Notes under the pieces: generated by a model
Database searches by the model: none
The model's input: only the letters and a program-made list of their open reading frames with translations
Told to the model about the DNA's origin: nothing
Shown here: in pieces, positions 48,112-58,213 of the stretch
Layout of the letters: the number at the start of each line of letters is the position of its first letter
How positions within the stretch are numbered: the stretch's first letter is position 1
Program-made: the position numbers and the translations under genes
From: Dasypus novemcinctus
Lineage: Eukaryota; Chordata; Mammalia; Cingulata; Dasypodidae
DNA length: 64,000 bases
Assembly: GCF_030445035.2 (NCBI RefSeq)
Contig: NC_080678.1
Location: 114,368,599-114,432,598, forward strand
Reading direction: 5' to 3'

Positions 48112-49045
48112 TGCGGCAGCTTGCTCGGTCGGTAGAGGTGGGGTCTGGCTGCGGACGAGGGGTCGGTCCACCTCTGGACGAGGGGTCAGTCCCGCTTGGG
48201 ACGAGGGGTCGGTCCCACTTGGGACGAGGGGTCGGTCCAGCATCAGACGAAGGATCGGTCTCACAAGGGGTTGCGCGGTTGGGCTGACGGGGTCGCCTAG
48301 CGAAGCCGGCGACGAGGGGGTCGCCCGGAGAAGCAGGTGACGAACTGGGGACAAGGGAGGCCAGGCCCTTGTCGGGGGCTCTCAGGACTGGAGGGCGCAC
48401 GGCAGAAGAACTACCGCGGAGACAAGGTAAACACGCAAGTCCACTTTATTGAGGGAGAGGCAACAGTTTTATAGGGGCTGGGGAAGGCTGATTGGTCGAA
48501 GCCACGCCCTGTTCTGATTGGTTGCCAGCGAAAGGTCAGTGGGCGGTACTGGATGGGGGAAGGGTGGTGGTTAGGGATTGGCTGTTGCTGTTGCTGGGGG
48601 AAGGGGCAGGGTTTAGGGATTGGTGGCTGCTGTTGCTGGGGTGGAGGGCAGACTTGAGTTTCCCGCCCACGCCTGGCTGTTGCTGCTGTCGGGGGGAGGG
48701 AAAAGGGCAGACTGGATTTTTCCGCCCACGTCTGGCTGTTGCTGCTGTCGGGGGAGGGGAAAAGGGCAGACTGGAATTTTCCGCCCTGTGCCTGCGCAGG
48801 GAGAAAGAAGAAGAAGGGTGCCGCCCCACAGGCATCGTGTGGCGCCATCTGGGAGGAGGGGCGGCTGCGGAAGCATGGCTGCCAAGAAGGGGAGACCCGA
48901 GGGCACTCTGCGCCCATGCCGAGCTCCCTTCAGGGGTGGCGGTGAGTCCGACCAGCCACCCTATTATGGGGGCAGCGGCTTGGCCTGCCACGGCTGCTCC
49001 CCCGCCAGGCCAGCAAACCACACTTCAGCCCGAGGGGTGACCGCA
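48112..49045 (-). repeat. Betaretrovirus-like LTR (3' LTR position), minus strand
   Basis: 934 bp with TG...CA ends (element sense TGCGGTCACC... to ...GCTGCCGCA). U3 holds CCAAT boxes (reversed GATTGG at about 48490 and 48517), two full copies of a 58-59-bp repeat (48647-48765) and a TATA box CTATAAAA at 48467-48474. The polyadenylation signal AATAAA lies at 48445-48450, only about 20 bp on, so R is very short as in mouse mammary tumour virus. U5 has 22-bp repeats of the type GGACGAGGGGTCGGTCC at about 48145-48260. Confidence 0.85.
48467..48474 (-). promoter_or_regulatory. TATA box of the LTR promoter
   Basis: CTATAAAA on the minus strand, with two CCAAT boxes upstream and AATAAA shortly downstream. 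The same arrangement occurs at 52133-52140 in the other LTR. Confidence 0.7.
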
Positions 49046-49060
49046 TTTCCCCCTTCTTTT
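49046..49060 (-). other. Polypurine tract of the betaretrovirus-like ERV
   Basis: Minus-strand AAAAGAAGGGGGAAA lies immediately before the LTR start TG at 49045, the plus-strand primer site of reverse transcription. Confidence 0.85.
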
Positions 49061-49462
49061 CAAATAAGGGCCAGGATGGCAGCAGTAACAAGTAGCCGAG
49101 GCCCAAGAGGCAGTAAGCAATGAGGGAAGCAGGGCTGAAGAGGGAGGTGAGTATGACGGGGATATAAATGTACAATTTAGGGGGCGGTATCTTGCCGTTG
49201 CAAGCAAAGGTGGCCAATGTCCAATTCTCGTTGATCTCGGTGGCTATAAGGTCCATCTGCTGTTAAAAGTCCAGGATGACAGCGTGTTGCAGGTAGTTGA
49301 TCTCTCCTTGGCAGCGAAGACATTGTAAGAGAGGATTACTTTTTCCTGCCAGAGGCTTACTGTCCAATTAAAAGGCTGATGACTGGGGTTGGTGAGTGCA
49401 ATGGGGAGTGTGAGGAAAAGAAGGGTGACAGTTTTGGACAAGAGGAGGCTTGGTGAAGTCAT
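49061..49462 (-). pseudogene. env: Env remnant: signal peptide joined to transmembrane subunit end
   Basis: The frame starts at an ATG at 49460-49462 with a hydrophobic signal-like segment (residues 8-22) and a short segment containing PFNWTVSLW. The reading then continues only in another frame, after a shift around 49285-49310. That frame contains INYLQHAVILDF, an in-frame stop at 49263-49265, DLIATEINENWTLA and a membrane anchor of about 35 residues, and it runs into the LTR without a stop. This fits the end of a retroviral transmembrane subunit. The receptor-binding subunit and most of the ectodomain are missing: about 134 codons against the 600 or more usual in env. It cannot be a working envelope. 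Confidence 0.7.
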
Positions 49463-49659
49463 TATGGGAGGAAGATAAGGAGTAAAGCATAAAAGAGGAT
49501 AATAAACAGAAACGCGATGGAGAGTAGAATTCGTTGGCCGAGGTTCCAATCATCTGGAGCGGTAGCGGCTAGACAGATGGCGGAAAATATTATCAAGAAA
49601 GCAAGGGTTATGAGGAAGAAATAAAGTATTAAAGGCTGTGGGGGAAGTGAGAAGATCAT
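49462..49659 (-). CDS. Small hydrophobic protein frame upstream of env (65 aa)
   Basis: An open frame of 65 codons predicted to form two membrane helices (about residues 9-30 and 45-64) joined by a short polar loop, APDDWNLGQR (33-42). Its stop overlaps the env ATG as TAATG. A related frame lies just upstream at 49724-49915 with the loop APDDWNLKQR and a similar second helix, so the unit has been duplicated. I do not recognise the family. It could be an accessory membrane protein of this ERV or a remnant of a larger coding region. Expression is unproven; conservation of the loop between the two units is the main argument that it was once coding. Confidence 0.5.
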   Translation of the reverse strand: MIFSLPPQPLILYFFLITLAFLIIFSAICLAATAPDDWNLGQRILLSIAFLFIILFYALLLIFLP

Positions 49660-49723
49660 TTAGAGGATAGGGTTGAGAATGGTATGTTTAAGACAGAAGC
49701 TTTGTGGTTTGTAGGAGACTGTT

Positions 49724-49915
49724 TTATAAACGAAGGAGAATGAGGGCAGTAAATATAGTAATGATAGATAGAGAGATGACAGTGAGGAGGAGTCTTTGTT
49801 TAAGGTTCCAATCGTCTGGCGCAACAGTGGCTAGGCCGATAGCGAGGGGTGTTGCTAAATAGACAATGGCTGCAAAGACAAAATCATCTTCTGTTTCCTT
49901 AAGAATAACTTTTCT
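49724..49915 (-). pseudogene. Upstream paralogue of the small hydrophobic frame, no start codon
   Basis: 63 open codons between stops at 49916-49918 and 49724-49726. Layout: a helix-like segment (FVFAAIVYLATPLAIGLAT), the loop APDDWNLKQR, a second helix-like segment, and an end in LLRL. The loop shares nine of ten residues with the frame at 49462-49659. No ATG is present in frame, so it is either a downstream exon (needing splicing) or a broken copy. Confidence 0.5.
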
Positions 49916-50800
49916 TTAAATACTTAGTAGCATGCAATATTAGAAACCATTTCCTAAAAGCAAGTTGGCAGGGGAGCTTGGTTGCTGTTAATCTTTCCTG
50001 TTATAAAATTACCTTTTATTATTATTATCATCAATTCAGTTTTATATATATATATTTAAGAATGACCTTTTGGAATGAGCAATTTAATACCTTAATATAA
50101 ACAATGCTTTATTAAACCTTTTATTATTATTTATAACCATATAGACTATTGAAGATAAATTTTATGTTTACAGAACACATTCCCTTACGTAATGTTATCA
50201 CAATACCTTTTACACTTGCCGCATGCAAATTAAGTTTCAAGAGTTTATGAAAAATTAGCCATCCTACTTTAGGACAAAATACGTCTTTTTGCAAAACTTA
50301 TTACATTTCCGTTAGCATTTTTACAAACTTTTAACCTTTTTAATATTCATATAAGTTTTACATTCTTCATATTATCCTGTGAAGAAAAATAAGTTATTCA
50401 TTTTAATCTAGGCAAGAACAACTTTTTATGAAGACGTACAGTTAATTTTGTTAATTAAGACTTACAATTTTTTTTTAAAATTGTAGATATCTTATTAACA
50501 TTTAAACTTATGTATTAATATAATAAACTTAAGTATTAATATAAGCGCTTATTTAATTTTTGGCCATTTGAATAGAGCTCTTTTAAAGATTTCTAGTAAT
50601 TTATATTTACCATCCGGAGGTATCATAATATATGTTGACATTGAATGAACAGACAGACAAACACAGAACAATTACAACACATTAACAGGAATATATATTT
50701 ACAGTTGACTCATAACTCTTACTTTCTTGGTATAGCTGCTTTTAAATCCTTTTTTATATGGCATATCATAGATTATACCCTTCAAGATTTCTTCTGGACT
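49916..50800 (-). mobile_element. AT-rich segment in place of pol, similar to the class I ERV-like locus
   Basis: About 0.9 kb of AT-rich sequence without long frames, sitting between gag and env parts of the betaretrovirus-like ERV. The part at 50565-50665 aligns with 16025-16120 in the same orientation. Composition differs sharply from the CpG-rich LTR and leader. Either a class I sequence was captured into the element, or pieces of a class I provirus and the beta element were interleaved by rearrangement. Confidence 0.5.
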
Positions 50801-51052
50801 TCATGCTGCCTGTAATAAGCCAGGAGGGAATCTTTTACCTTCCTGCTCCACAGCAAAAGTGACCCTATCTATAAGGCGAGTATAGGTGTCCAGGTCCCAA
50901 AGCTGACATGTGGTAAGCCACGGATTAAAGGGGAGAAGAAGGTCCCAATATACTTGGAGCTGTTTCAAAGAGATCTTACACCGGTGAGTGTCTAGGAGAC
51001 CGGTGAGGGCCCGAACTTGTGGGGCTTGCTTAGCAGATAGGATGTTACCCAT
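50801..51052 (-). pseudogene. gag: Truncated Gag, matrix N-terminal part (83 codons)
   Basis: The ATG at 51050-51052 opens MGNILSAKQA, with Gly2 and Ser6 fitting an N-myristoylation signal (MGxxxS) used to take Gag to the membrane. Further on, LQVYWDLLLPFNPWL and TRLIDRVTFAVEQEGKRFPP resemble the matrix layout of beta-type retroviruses (two helices before a Pro-Trp pair). A TGA stop follows after residue 83 (GLLQAA). Gag is normally 500 or more residues, so capsid and nucleocapsid are lost. The start lies 42 bp after a consensus splice donor and about 680 bp after the primer-binding site. The frame is also open upstream of the ATG, but without gag-like sequence. Family identification is by reading, not search. 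Confidence 0.7.
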
Positions 51053-51088
51053 TGCTAATGGCCTTTTGGAGCCGATAAGAAAAGGGGC

Positions 51089-51097
51089 CCTTACCTT
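51089..51097 (-). promoter_or_regulatory. Splice donor upstream of gag
   Basis: Minus-strand AAGGTAAGG is a consensus 5' splice site (AG|GTAAGG) between leader and gag, the usual place for the retroviral donor that makes env mRNA. Confidence 0.65.
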
Positions 51098-51317
51098 GAG
51101 AGCGCGGCGATGGGAGCCGAGGTGCGCGGTGAGACGAGGGGTCAGAGCTGGTGGGGCTCCGACGGTGGTCGCGGGCCAAGAGAAGGCCCTGACGAGGGGA
51201 GGGTGGGACGACGAGCAGTGGAGCAAGGCAAAGGGGAGCAAGCGCAGAGGGGAGGAGGCAGAGGTGAAGGCAGGGGTGGAGGTGCTCAGGCACGTGCTCC
51301 TGAGAGTTTTATTGGCG

Positions 51318-51720
51318 CCTCTTAATCATAGCGGGTTGGTATAAGCCCCCGACATGGAAGGAGAAAGCCATCCAGCGATTCTCCCAGACCGCCGTGGATC
51401 GTATGAGGTAGCCAAGGCTCAGGTAGCAGCAATGTTGCACGAGAGAAGTCCCAAGGTGAGAAGAGAGGAGGGTGTAGGGCTGTGGTAGGATTACTTCAGA
51501 CGTGCAAGCGCATGCTCCCAAGAAATCCAAGGCTCCTCTTAATCATAGCGGGTCGGTATAAGCCCCCGACATGGAAGGAGAAAGCCATCCAGCGATTCTC
51601 CCAGACTGCCGTGGATCGTATGAGGTAGCCAAGGCTCAGGTAGCAGCAATGTTGCATGAGAGAAGCCCCACGGTGAGAAGAGGGGGGGGGCCGCCAGGTT
51701 ATGGAGTAAGGCTGTGGTGG
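51318..51720 (-). repeat. Tandem leader duplication in the ERV
   Basis: About 165 bp starting CCTCTTAATCATAGCGGG at 51318 recurs at 51535 with few differences (period about 217 bp). Each unit includes, on the minus strand, TTATACCGACCCGCTATG. Below the 51318 unit lies CAATAAAACTCTCAGG (about 51300-51315), which resembles an R/U5 junction with a polyadenylation signal. Confidence 0.7.
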
Positions 51721-51729
51721 AGTTGCCTT

Positions 51730-51747
51730 GCCCCACGTTGGGCGCCA
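51730..51747 (-). other. Primer-binding site, tRNA-Lys(1,2) type
   Basis: Minus-strand TGGCGCCCAACGTGGGGC, the 18-base complement of the 3' end of tRNA-Lys1,2 used by several betaretroviruses. It is two bases from the LTR end at 51750. Confidence 0.9.
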
Positions 51748-51749
51748 AC

Positions 51750-52761
51750 TGCGACGGTTTGCTCGGTCGGTAGAGGTGGGGTCTGGCTGCGGACGAGGGG
51801 TCGGTCCAGCTCTGGACGAGGGGTCGGTCCCGCTTGGGACGAGGGGTCGGTCCCACTTGGGATGAGGGGTCGGTCCGGCAGCAGATGAGGGATCGGTCTC
51901 ACAAGGGGTTGCGTGGTTCAGCTGACGGGGTCGCCCGGCGAAGCCGGCGACGAAGGGGTCGCCCGGAGAAGCAGGCGAAGAAGGGGTCACCCAGAGAAGC
52001 AGGAGACGAACTGGGGACAAGGGAGGCCAGGCCCTTGTCGGGGGCTCTCAGGACTGGAGGGCGCACGGCAGAAGAACTACCGCGGAGACAAGGTAAACAC
52101 GAAAGTGCACTTTATTGAGGGAGAGGCAATAGTTTTATAGGGGCTGGGGAAGGCTGATTGGTCGAAGCCATGCCCTGTTCTGATTGGTTGCCGGCGAAAG
52201 GTCAGTGGGCGGTACTGGATGGGGGAGGGGTGGTGGTTAGGGATTGGCTGTCGCTGTTGCTGGGGGAAGGGGCAGGGTTTAGGGATTGGTGGCTGCTGTT
52301 GCTGGGGTGGAGGGCAGACTGGAGTTTCCCGCCCACACCTGGCTGTTGCTGCTGTCGGGGGAGGGAAAAGGGCAGACTGGATTTTCCCGCCCACGCCTGG
52401 CTGTTGCTGCTGTCGGGGGAGGAGAAAAGGGCAGACTGGATTTTCCCGCCCACGCCTGGCTGTTGCTGCTGTCGGGGGAGGGGAAAAGGGCAGACTGGAA
52501 TTTTCCACCCTGTGCCTGCGCAGGGAGAAAGAAGAAGAAGGGTGCCGCCCCATAGGCATCATGTGGCGCCATCTGGGAGGAGGGGCGGCCGTGGAAGCAT
52601 GGCTGCCGAGAAGGGGAGACCCGAGGGCACTCTGCACCCATGCCGAGCTTCCTTCAAGGGTGGCGGTGAGTCCGACCAGCCACCCTATTATGGGGGCAGC
52701 GGCTTGGCCTGCCGCGGCCGCTCCCCCGCCGGGCCACACTTCAGCCTGAGGGGTGACCACA
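51750..52761 (-). repeat. Betaretrovirus-like LTR (5' LTR), minus strand
   Basis: 1012 bp, TG...CA ends (element sense TGTGGTCACC... to ...CCGTCGCA), near-identical to 48112-49045. It has three full 58-59-bp U3 repeats where the other LTR has two, and an extra U5 segment near 51960-52000, which account for most of the 78-bp length difference. TATA box 52133-52140; AATAAA 52111-52116. Its 5' end abuts the 3'UTR of the L1 at 52762-58213. Confidence 0.9.
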
Positions 52762-55700
52762 GTACTGGTTGCACTTCTCCCACTTCCAGTTGTAGACACT
52801 CTAGGCTCCATGTTGTGGTGGTTGACCTTCTTCAACTCCATGTTAGCTGAGTGGAGTAAGTCCAATAAATCAAAGTGTAGGAGCTGAAGTCTGTTGAGGC
52901 TCTGGGCCTGGGAGTCATATTATCAGTCCAGAGATTCAAATCCCCTACATATATCTTAAACCCAGCACCTACTACAATTCCAATAAAGTAGCATGCAAGT
53001 CTTGTGAAAAGAGATCCCTCTGAGTCCAATTCCATCACGCAGAAACACCAGCTCTAAAGAAGGGCCATCTGTCATGGCAGTGAATCCCTTCTGCCATGGC
53101 CATAGAACCCGTGGGTCTCTTTATCCCTCAAAAGAACCAATACCTGGGGTTGTATCTACCTTATCTGTCTCTTAGACTCTGTTCAGTTGTACATAGGGGT
53201 ATTCCTTCTGACAACCTCCAGACTCTTTTTTAGAGACTCACAGTCTTATAATCTCATTTCTCCTTTCCATTTCCCCCTTAAATTAGGTAAAACAGCTTCC
53301 TGAAGTCGTGTTATTATATGTAGACAGGGATATTCTGCTGATCCGCATTGAACCTTTAATTCAAGGTCATTTTCTAGTTGCATCTTCAGCTGGTATGTGG
53401 TAGTGATCCCTCGGTGCCAGGGAGGCTCATCCCCGGGTGTCATGTCCCACGCTGGGGGGAATGCATCGCATCTACATGCTGAGTTTGGCTGTGAGAGTGG
53501 CCACATTTGAGTAACATGAAGGCTGTCAGGAGGAAACCCCCAGGCACAATGCTGCTCTAGGCCTTGTTCTTATTGCAGGTGTATAGGCTCAAAAGTGTAG
53601 CCATTAGTATCAAGAACCCACTGTTGGGCCCTCCTTCCTTCCTGGTTCTTGTCGTTGCACCTGGAGGATTGCCACTGCTCTCCCAGGGCCCACAACAGTG
53701 ACCCCCCGGCCAGGAGCCCAGTACCCCCTGAGCTGTTGTTTTTAATTGTTTCCACTATGAGTATATATAGACATTACCATATACCCTGGGCATATGCCCT
53801 GTATAACTCCCTGTCAACCATATATATCCTGTCAACAACATCCCATATCAGTATTCCTCCGCTGCCATTATTGAACCACTCTGCGATCCAAAACTTCCCG
53901 TAAAGTGAATCCCAACAAAATGTCAGCTTCAGAAGAGTCTTAGATCACCGAAATTCATATATACAATATACAGTACTTCCTCAGATCCACCATAAAATCT
54001 TTTCCCTTCCTCAGCAATAATCTTTTAACTTATTCATATCATATTTCCTGAAACTGATGTACAAATTCTGAAACAATAGTTTTCAAACAAGGTGACATCT
54101 GTGCTTACTATGTGGTCCATACTTTAGGTTGTACAGTTTTCTAACTTTTTTTAGTTATCCTATGTTTTGTCTTATGGTTTTCATTATTAATCTGTTGTCC
54201 CCTATATGTTTTTGGTGTAATAGCTGTTTTATATTCATCCTCGTGTACTCTCACATAACTCCTCTCTTGCCCCCTTATTTACCTTTGTTCCATCCATTCC
54301 ACATCCATTTTCCCCTCCCCTTAGGGCCCACAATGCCTGCCAATCTAATGCCCTGGGAGCCATCCTTTCTCACGAGAGATACAGTTCTCTCTATTTGACG
54401 GCATTAGTCTTCCCCAGGATATGGGTCCACCCCACCCAATGGTAGAACCCAGTTTGGCAAAATGAGCCTTCAGCTATTCCCTCCAGAGTCCGTCCTGCAT
54501 CAGACCATACCCCCTGTGCATCCTAACCAGGTAATCCTCCTACTTATACTTTGATACGTTTTACTCAACATTTTGTTCTCAACGAACATCTGACACTCTC
54601 CCATGTTTGTATGTTGCCCCTCCCTCCCCCCTATTTCTTGGACAATATTACCCCTCTGCCCATCCCCAGCCCTCCTCAAACCCAGAAAACCCCACCCAAA
54701 GGTAACCCCTTGCCCCCATTTTGTCCCTTCTTTGTGCTCATACTTACCGCCAGCTCATCACAGATTCCACCCCTGCAGACATTAACTCACATCCTTCCTC
54801 CACCCCCCGATTTCCTGTAAGCAACTTTTCCAGACTCTAGCTCTCTGAGGCAGTTAACTTATTTCATATCATTGAGGTCATGTAGTATTTGTCCTTCAAT
54901 GCCTGGGTTGCTTCACTCAACATAAGATTCTCAAGGTTCATTCATGTTATCACGTGCGATTGTAGTGTATTGGTTCTTACAGCTGAGTAGTATTCCATTG
55001 TGTGTATATACCACATTTTATTGATCCACTCATCTGTTGATGGACATTTGGATTGATTCCAACTTTTGGCGATAGTGAACAATGCTGCTATGAACATTGG
55101 TGTACATATATCGGTTTGTGTCCTTGTTTTCAGTTCTGCTGGGTATATACCCAGCAGTGGTATTGCTGGGTCATATAGCAAATCTATGGATAGTTTTTTG
55201 AGAAACCGCCAAACTGTCCTCCAGAATGGTTGTATCATTCTGCATTCCCACCAGCAATGGATGAGTGTTCCCCTTTCTTCACATCCTCTCCAGCATTTGT
55301 ATTCTACTGTTTTTTTCATGGCTACCAATCTTATGGGAATAAGATGGTATCTCATTGTAGTTTTGATTTGCATTTCCCTGATACCTAGAGATTTGGAGCA
55401 TTTTTTCATGTGCTTTTTAGCCATTTGTATTTCTTCTTTGGAGAAGTGTCTGTTTAAATCTTTTTCCCATTTTTTAAATGGGTTGTTTATCTTTTTGTTT
55501 TCAAGATATATGAGCTCTTTATATATGCAAGTTATAAGTCTCTTATCAGATATATGGTTGCCAAATATTTTCTCCCATTGTGTGGTTTCCCTTTTTACTT
55601 TCTTGACAAACTCCTTTGAGGTGCAGAAGGCTTCAATTTTGAGGTAGTCCCATTTATCTATTTGTTCTTTTGCTGCTCGTGCTTTTGGTGTGATATTCAT

Positions 55701-58213
55701 GAAGCCATTTCCTATTACAAGGTCTTGTAGATGTTTCCCTACATTGCTTTCTAAGGTCTTTATGGTCTTGGCTCTTATATTTAGGTCTTTGATCCATCTT
55801 GAGTTGATCTTTGTATAAGGTGTGAGATGGTAATCCTCTTTCATTCTTCTACATATGGCTATCCAGTTCTCCAGGCACCATTTGTTGAATAGGCCATTCT
55901 CTCCCAGTTGAGAGGGTTTGGTGGCTTTATCGAATATTATATGGCTATATACATGAGGTTCTATATCTGAACTTTCAATTCAATTCCATTGGTCTGTGTG
56001 TCTCTCCTTATGCCAGTACCATGCTGTTTTCACTATTGTATCTTTGTAGTATGTTTTGAAGTCAGGAAGTGTGATTCCTCCTATTTCATTTTTCTTTTTC
56101 AATATGTCTTTGGCTATTCGGGGCCTCTTTCCTTTCCAAATAAATTTCATAATTCGTTTTTCTAGTTCCTTAAAGAAGGCTGTGTTGATTTTTATTGGGA
56201 TTGCATTGAATGTGTAGATCAGTTTTGGTAGGATAGACATCTTAATAATATTCAGTCTTCCTATCCATGAACAGGGACTATTCTTCCATTTATTTAGGTC
56301 TTCTTTGATTTCCTTGAACAGTCTTGTATAGTTCTCGATGTATAAGTTTTTTACCTCTTTAGTTAAATTTATTCCTAAGTATTTGATTTTTTTATTTACT
56401 ATTGTGAATGGTATTTGTTTCTTTATTTCCTCCTGATCTTGCTCATTATTGGTGTACAGAAATGCTACTGATTTTTGCACATTGATCTTATAACCTGCGA
56501 CTTTGCTAAACGCATTTATGAGTTCTAGGAGCTTTGTTGTCGATCTCTCAGGGTTTTCTATATATAGGATCATGTCATCTGCAAATAATGAAATTTTGAC
56601 TTCTTCCCTTCCAATTTGAATGCCTTTTATATCTGATTCTTGTCTCAGTGCTCGAGCAAGTACTTCCAAGACAATGTTAAATAGGAGTGGAGACAATGGG
56701 CATCCTTGTCTTGTTCCTGAGTTTAGAGGGAAGGATTTCAGGATTTCACAATTGTAAACAATGTTGGCTTTAGGTTTTTCATATATACTCTTTATCATGT
56801 TCAAAAAGTTTCCTTGTATTCCGATCTTTTGGAGTGTTTTTATTAGGAAGGGGTGCTGTATTTTGTCAAATGCCTTTTCTGCATCTATAGATTTAGTCAT
56901 GTGGTTTTTTTCTCTCAATCTGTTTATATGGTGTATCACATTGATTGATTTTCTTATGTTGAACCATCCTTGCATACCTGGAATAAATCCCACTTGGTCA
57001 TGGTGTATAATTTATTTAATGTGTTGTTGAATATGATTAGCAAGTATTTTGTTAAGTATTTTTGCGTCTAGGTTCATTAGAGAAATTGGTCTGTAATTTT
57101 CCTTTCTTGTGGTGTCTTTGTTTGGTTTTGGTACTAGGGTAATGTTGGCATCATAGAAGGAGTTAGGCAATGTTCCTTCTGTTTCAATTTTTTGGAATCG
57201 TTTCAACAGGATTGGTGTTAGTTCTTTCTGGAATGTTTTGTAGAATTCACCTGTGAAGCCATCTGGCCCTGGGCTTTTCTTAGTCGGGAGATTTTTAATG
57301 ACTGATTCTATCTCTTTGCTTGTGATTGGTTTGTTATGATCATCAATTTCTTCTTTCGTCAATATGGGCTGCTTATGTGTTTCTAGGAATTTGTCCATTT
57401 CCTCTAAATTGTCATTTTTGTTGGAATATAGTTTTTCAAAGTATCCTCTTATGATAGTCTTTATTTCTGTGGGGTCAGTGGTGATATCACCTTTCTCATT
57501 TCTTATTTTGTGTATTTGCATCTTTTCTCTTTTTTTCTTTGTTAGTCTCGCTAAAGGTTTGCCAATTTTGTTGATCTTCTCAAAAAACCAGCTCTTGGTC
57601 TTGTTTATTTTTTCAACTGCTTTCTTATTTTCTATTTCATTTAGTTCTGCTCTTATCTTTGCTTTTCCTTCATTCTTCTTCCTGTTGGGTTACTTTGTTG
57701 TTGTTTTTCTAATTCCGTCAAAAGTGCAGTTAGTTCTTCAATTTTTGCTCTTTCTTCTTTTTTGATGTATGAATTTATGGCTATAAATTTCCCTCTCAGT
57801 ACTGCTTTTGCTGCATCCCATAAATTTTGGTATGTTTTGTTATCATTATCATTTGTTTCAAGGTAGTCCTTGATTTCTTTTGAGATTTCCTCTTTGACCC
57901 ACTGTTTTTCTAAGAGTGTGCTGTTTAATTTCCAAATTGTAGTGTGAAGTCTGGGCCTCTGTCCCTTGCAAATTTCCAGCTTGACTCCACTGTGGTCAGA
58001 GATATTGTTTTGTATGATTTTGATCTTTCTGAATTCATTAAGCCTTTCTTTGTGGCCTAGCATATGGTCTATCTTGGAGAATGATCCATGTGTGCTTGAG
58101 AAAAATGTATATCCTGCTGTGTTTGGGTGTAATGATCTATATATGTCTATTATATCCAGCTCTTCTGATATACTGTTCAATTGTTTTGTTTCTTTAGTGA
58201 TTCTCTTTTGAGT
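52762..58213 (-). mobile_element. L1: Second young L1, 5'-truncated and missing its 3' tail, minus strand
   Basis: Nearly the same sequence as 37437-42897 of the complete L1, in reverse orientation. The 5' end lies inside the ORF2 endonuclease region (58213, at CTCAAAAGAGAATCAC). At the other end the 3'UTR is cut at CCAGTAC (52762) by the betaretrovirus-like LTR, and the remaining 0.4 kb of 3'UTR and the poly(A) are not found on the far side of that ERV. Confidence 0.9.
54864..58213 (-). pseudogene. L1 ORF2 pseudogene of the second young copy
   Basis: ORF2 from within the endonuclease domain to the family stop. Defects against the intact copy: one single-base deletion near 57660 (GGAAATAACAAAG there, GGAAAAGCAAAG here), a CGA-to-TAA change at about 57012, a CGA-to-TGA change at about 55977 and a TGG-to-TGA change at about 54942. 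RT ([13 protein letters not shown] near 56560-56600) and the Cys/His motif ([18 protein letters not shown] near 55250-55300) are otherwise intact. Two of the three stops are at CpG sites, consistent with methylated-C decay. Confidence 0.88.

Larger units (their letters stand above)
48053..52761 (-). mobile_element. Betaretrovirus-like ERV, pol-less and rearranged, minus strand
   Basis: In element sense (high to low): 5' LTR 52761-51750, primer-binding site, duplicated leader, splice donor, gag matrix frame 51052-50801, an AT-rich segment without pol, two small membrane-protein frames, env remnant, polypurine tract, second LTR 49045-48112, an extra primer-binding site and a 32-bp LTR end. LTRs and leader keep dense CpG, and the LTRs are visibly near-identical outside repeat-number changes, which suggests a young element. 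The primer site, short R region and MGN-type gag start fit class II (beta) retroviruses. It cannot be autonomous: protease, RT, integrase and most of gag and env are absent. The two ends lie in different host repeats (L1 versus class I ERV) with no shared 6-bp duplication. Confidence 0.8.

Noticed and set aside
48492..49123. Overlapping plus- and minus-strand frames of 97-182 codons
   Set aside because: They lie over the LTR U3 tandem repeats; Gly/Leu-rich or Ser/Pro-rich translations in all frames are typical of GC-rich repeats without stops.
52077..52865. 262-codon minus-strand and 230-codon plus-strand frames
   Set aside because: Same LTR repeat region as above, and the minus-strand frame runs from L1 3'UTR into the LTR. 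No domain, and the 58-bp repeats explain the length.
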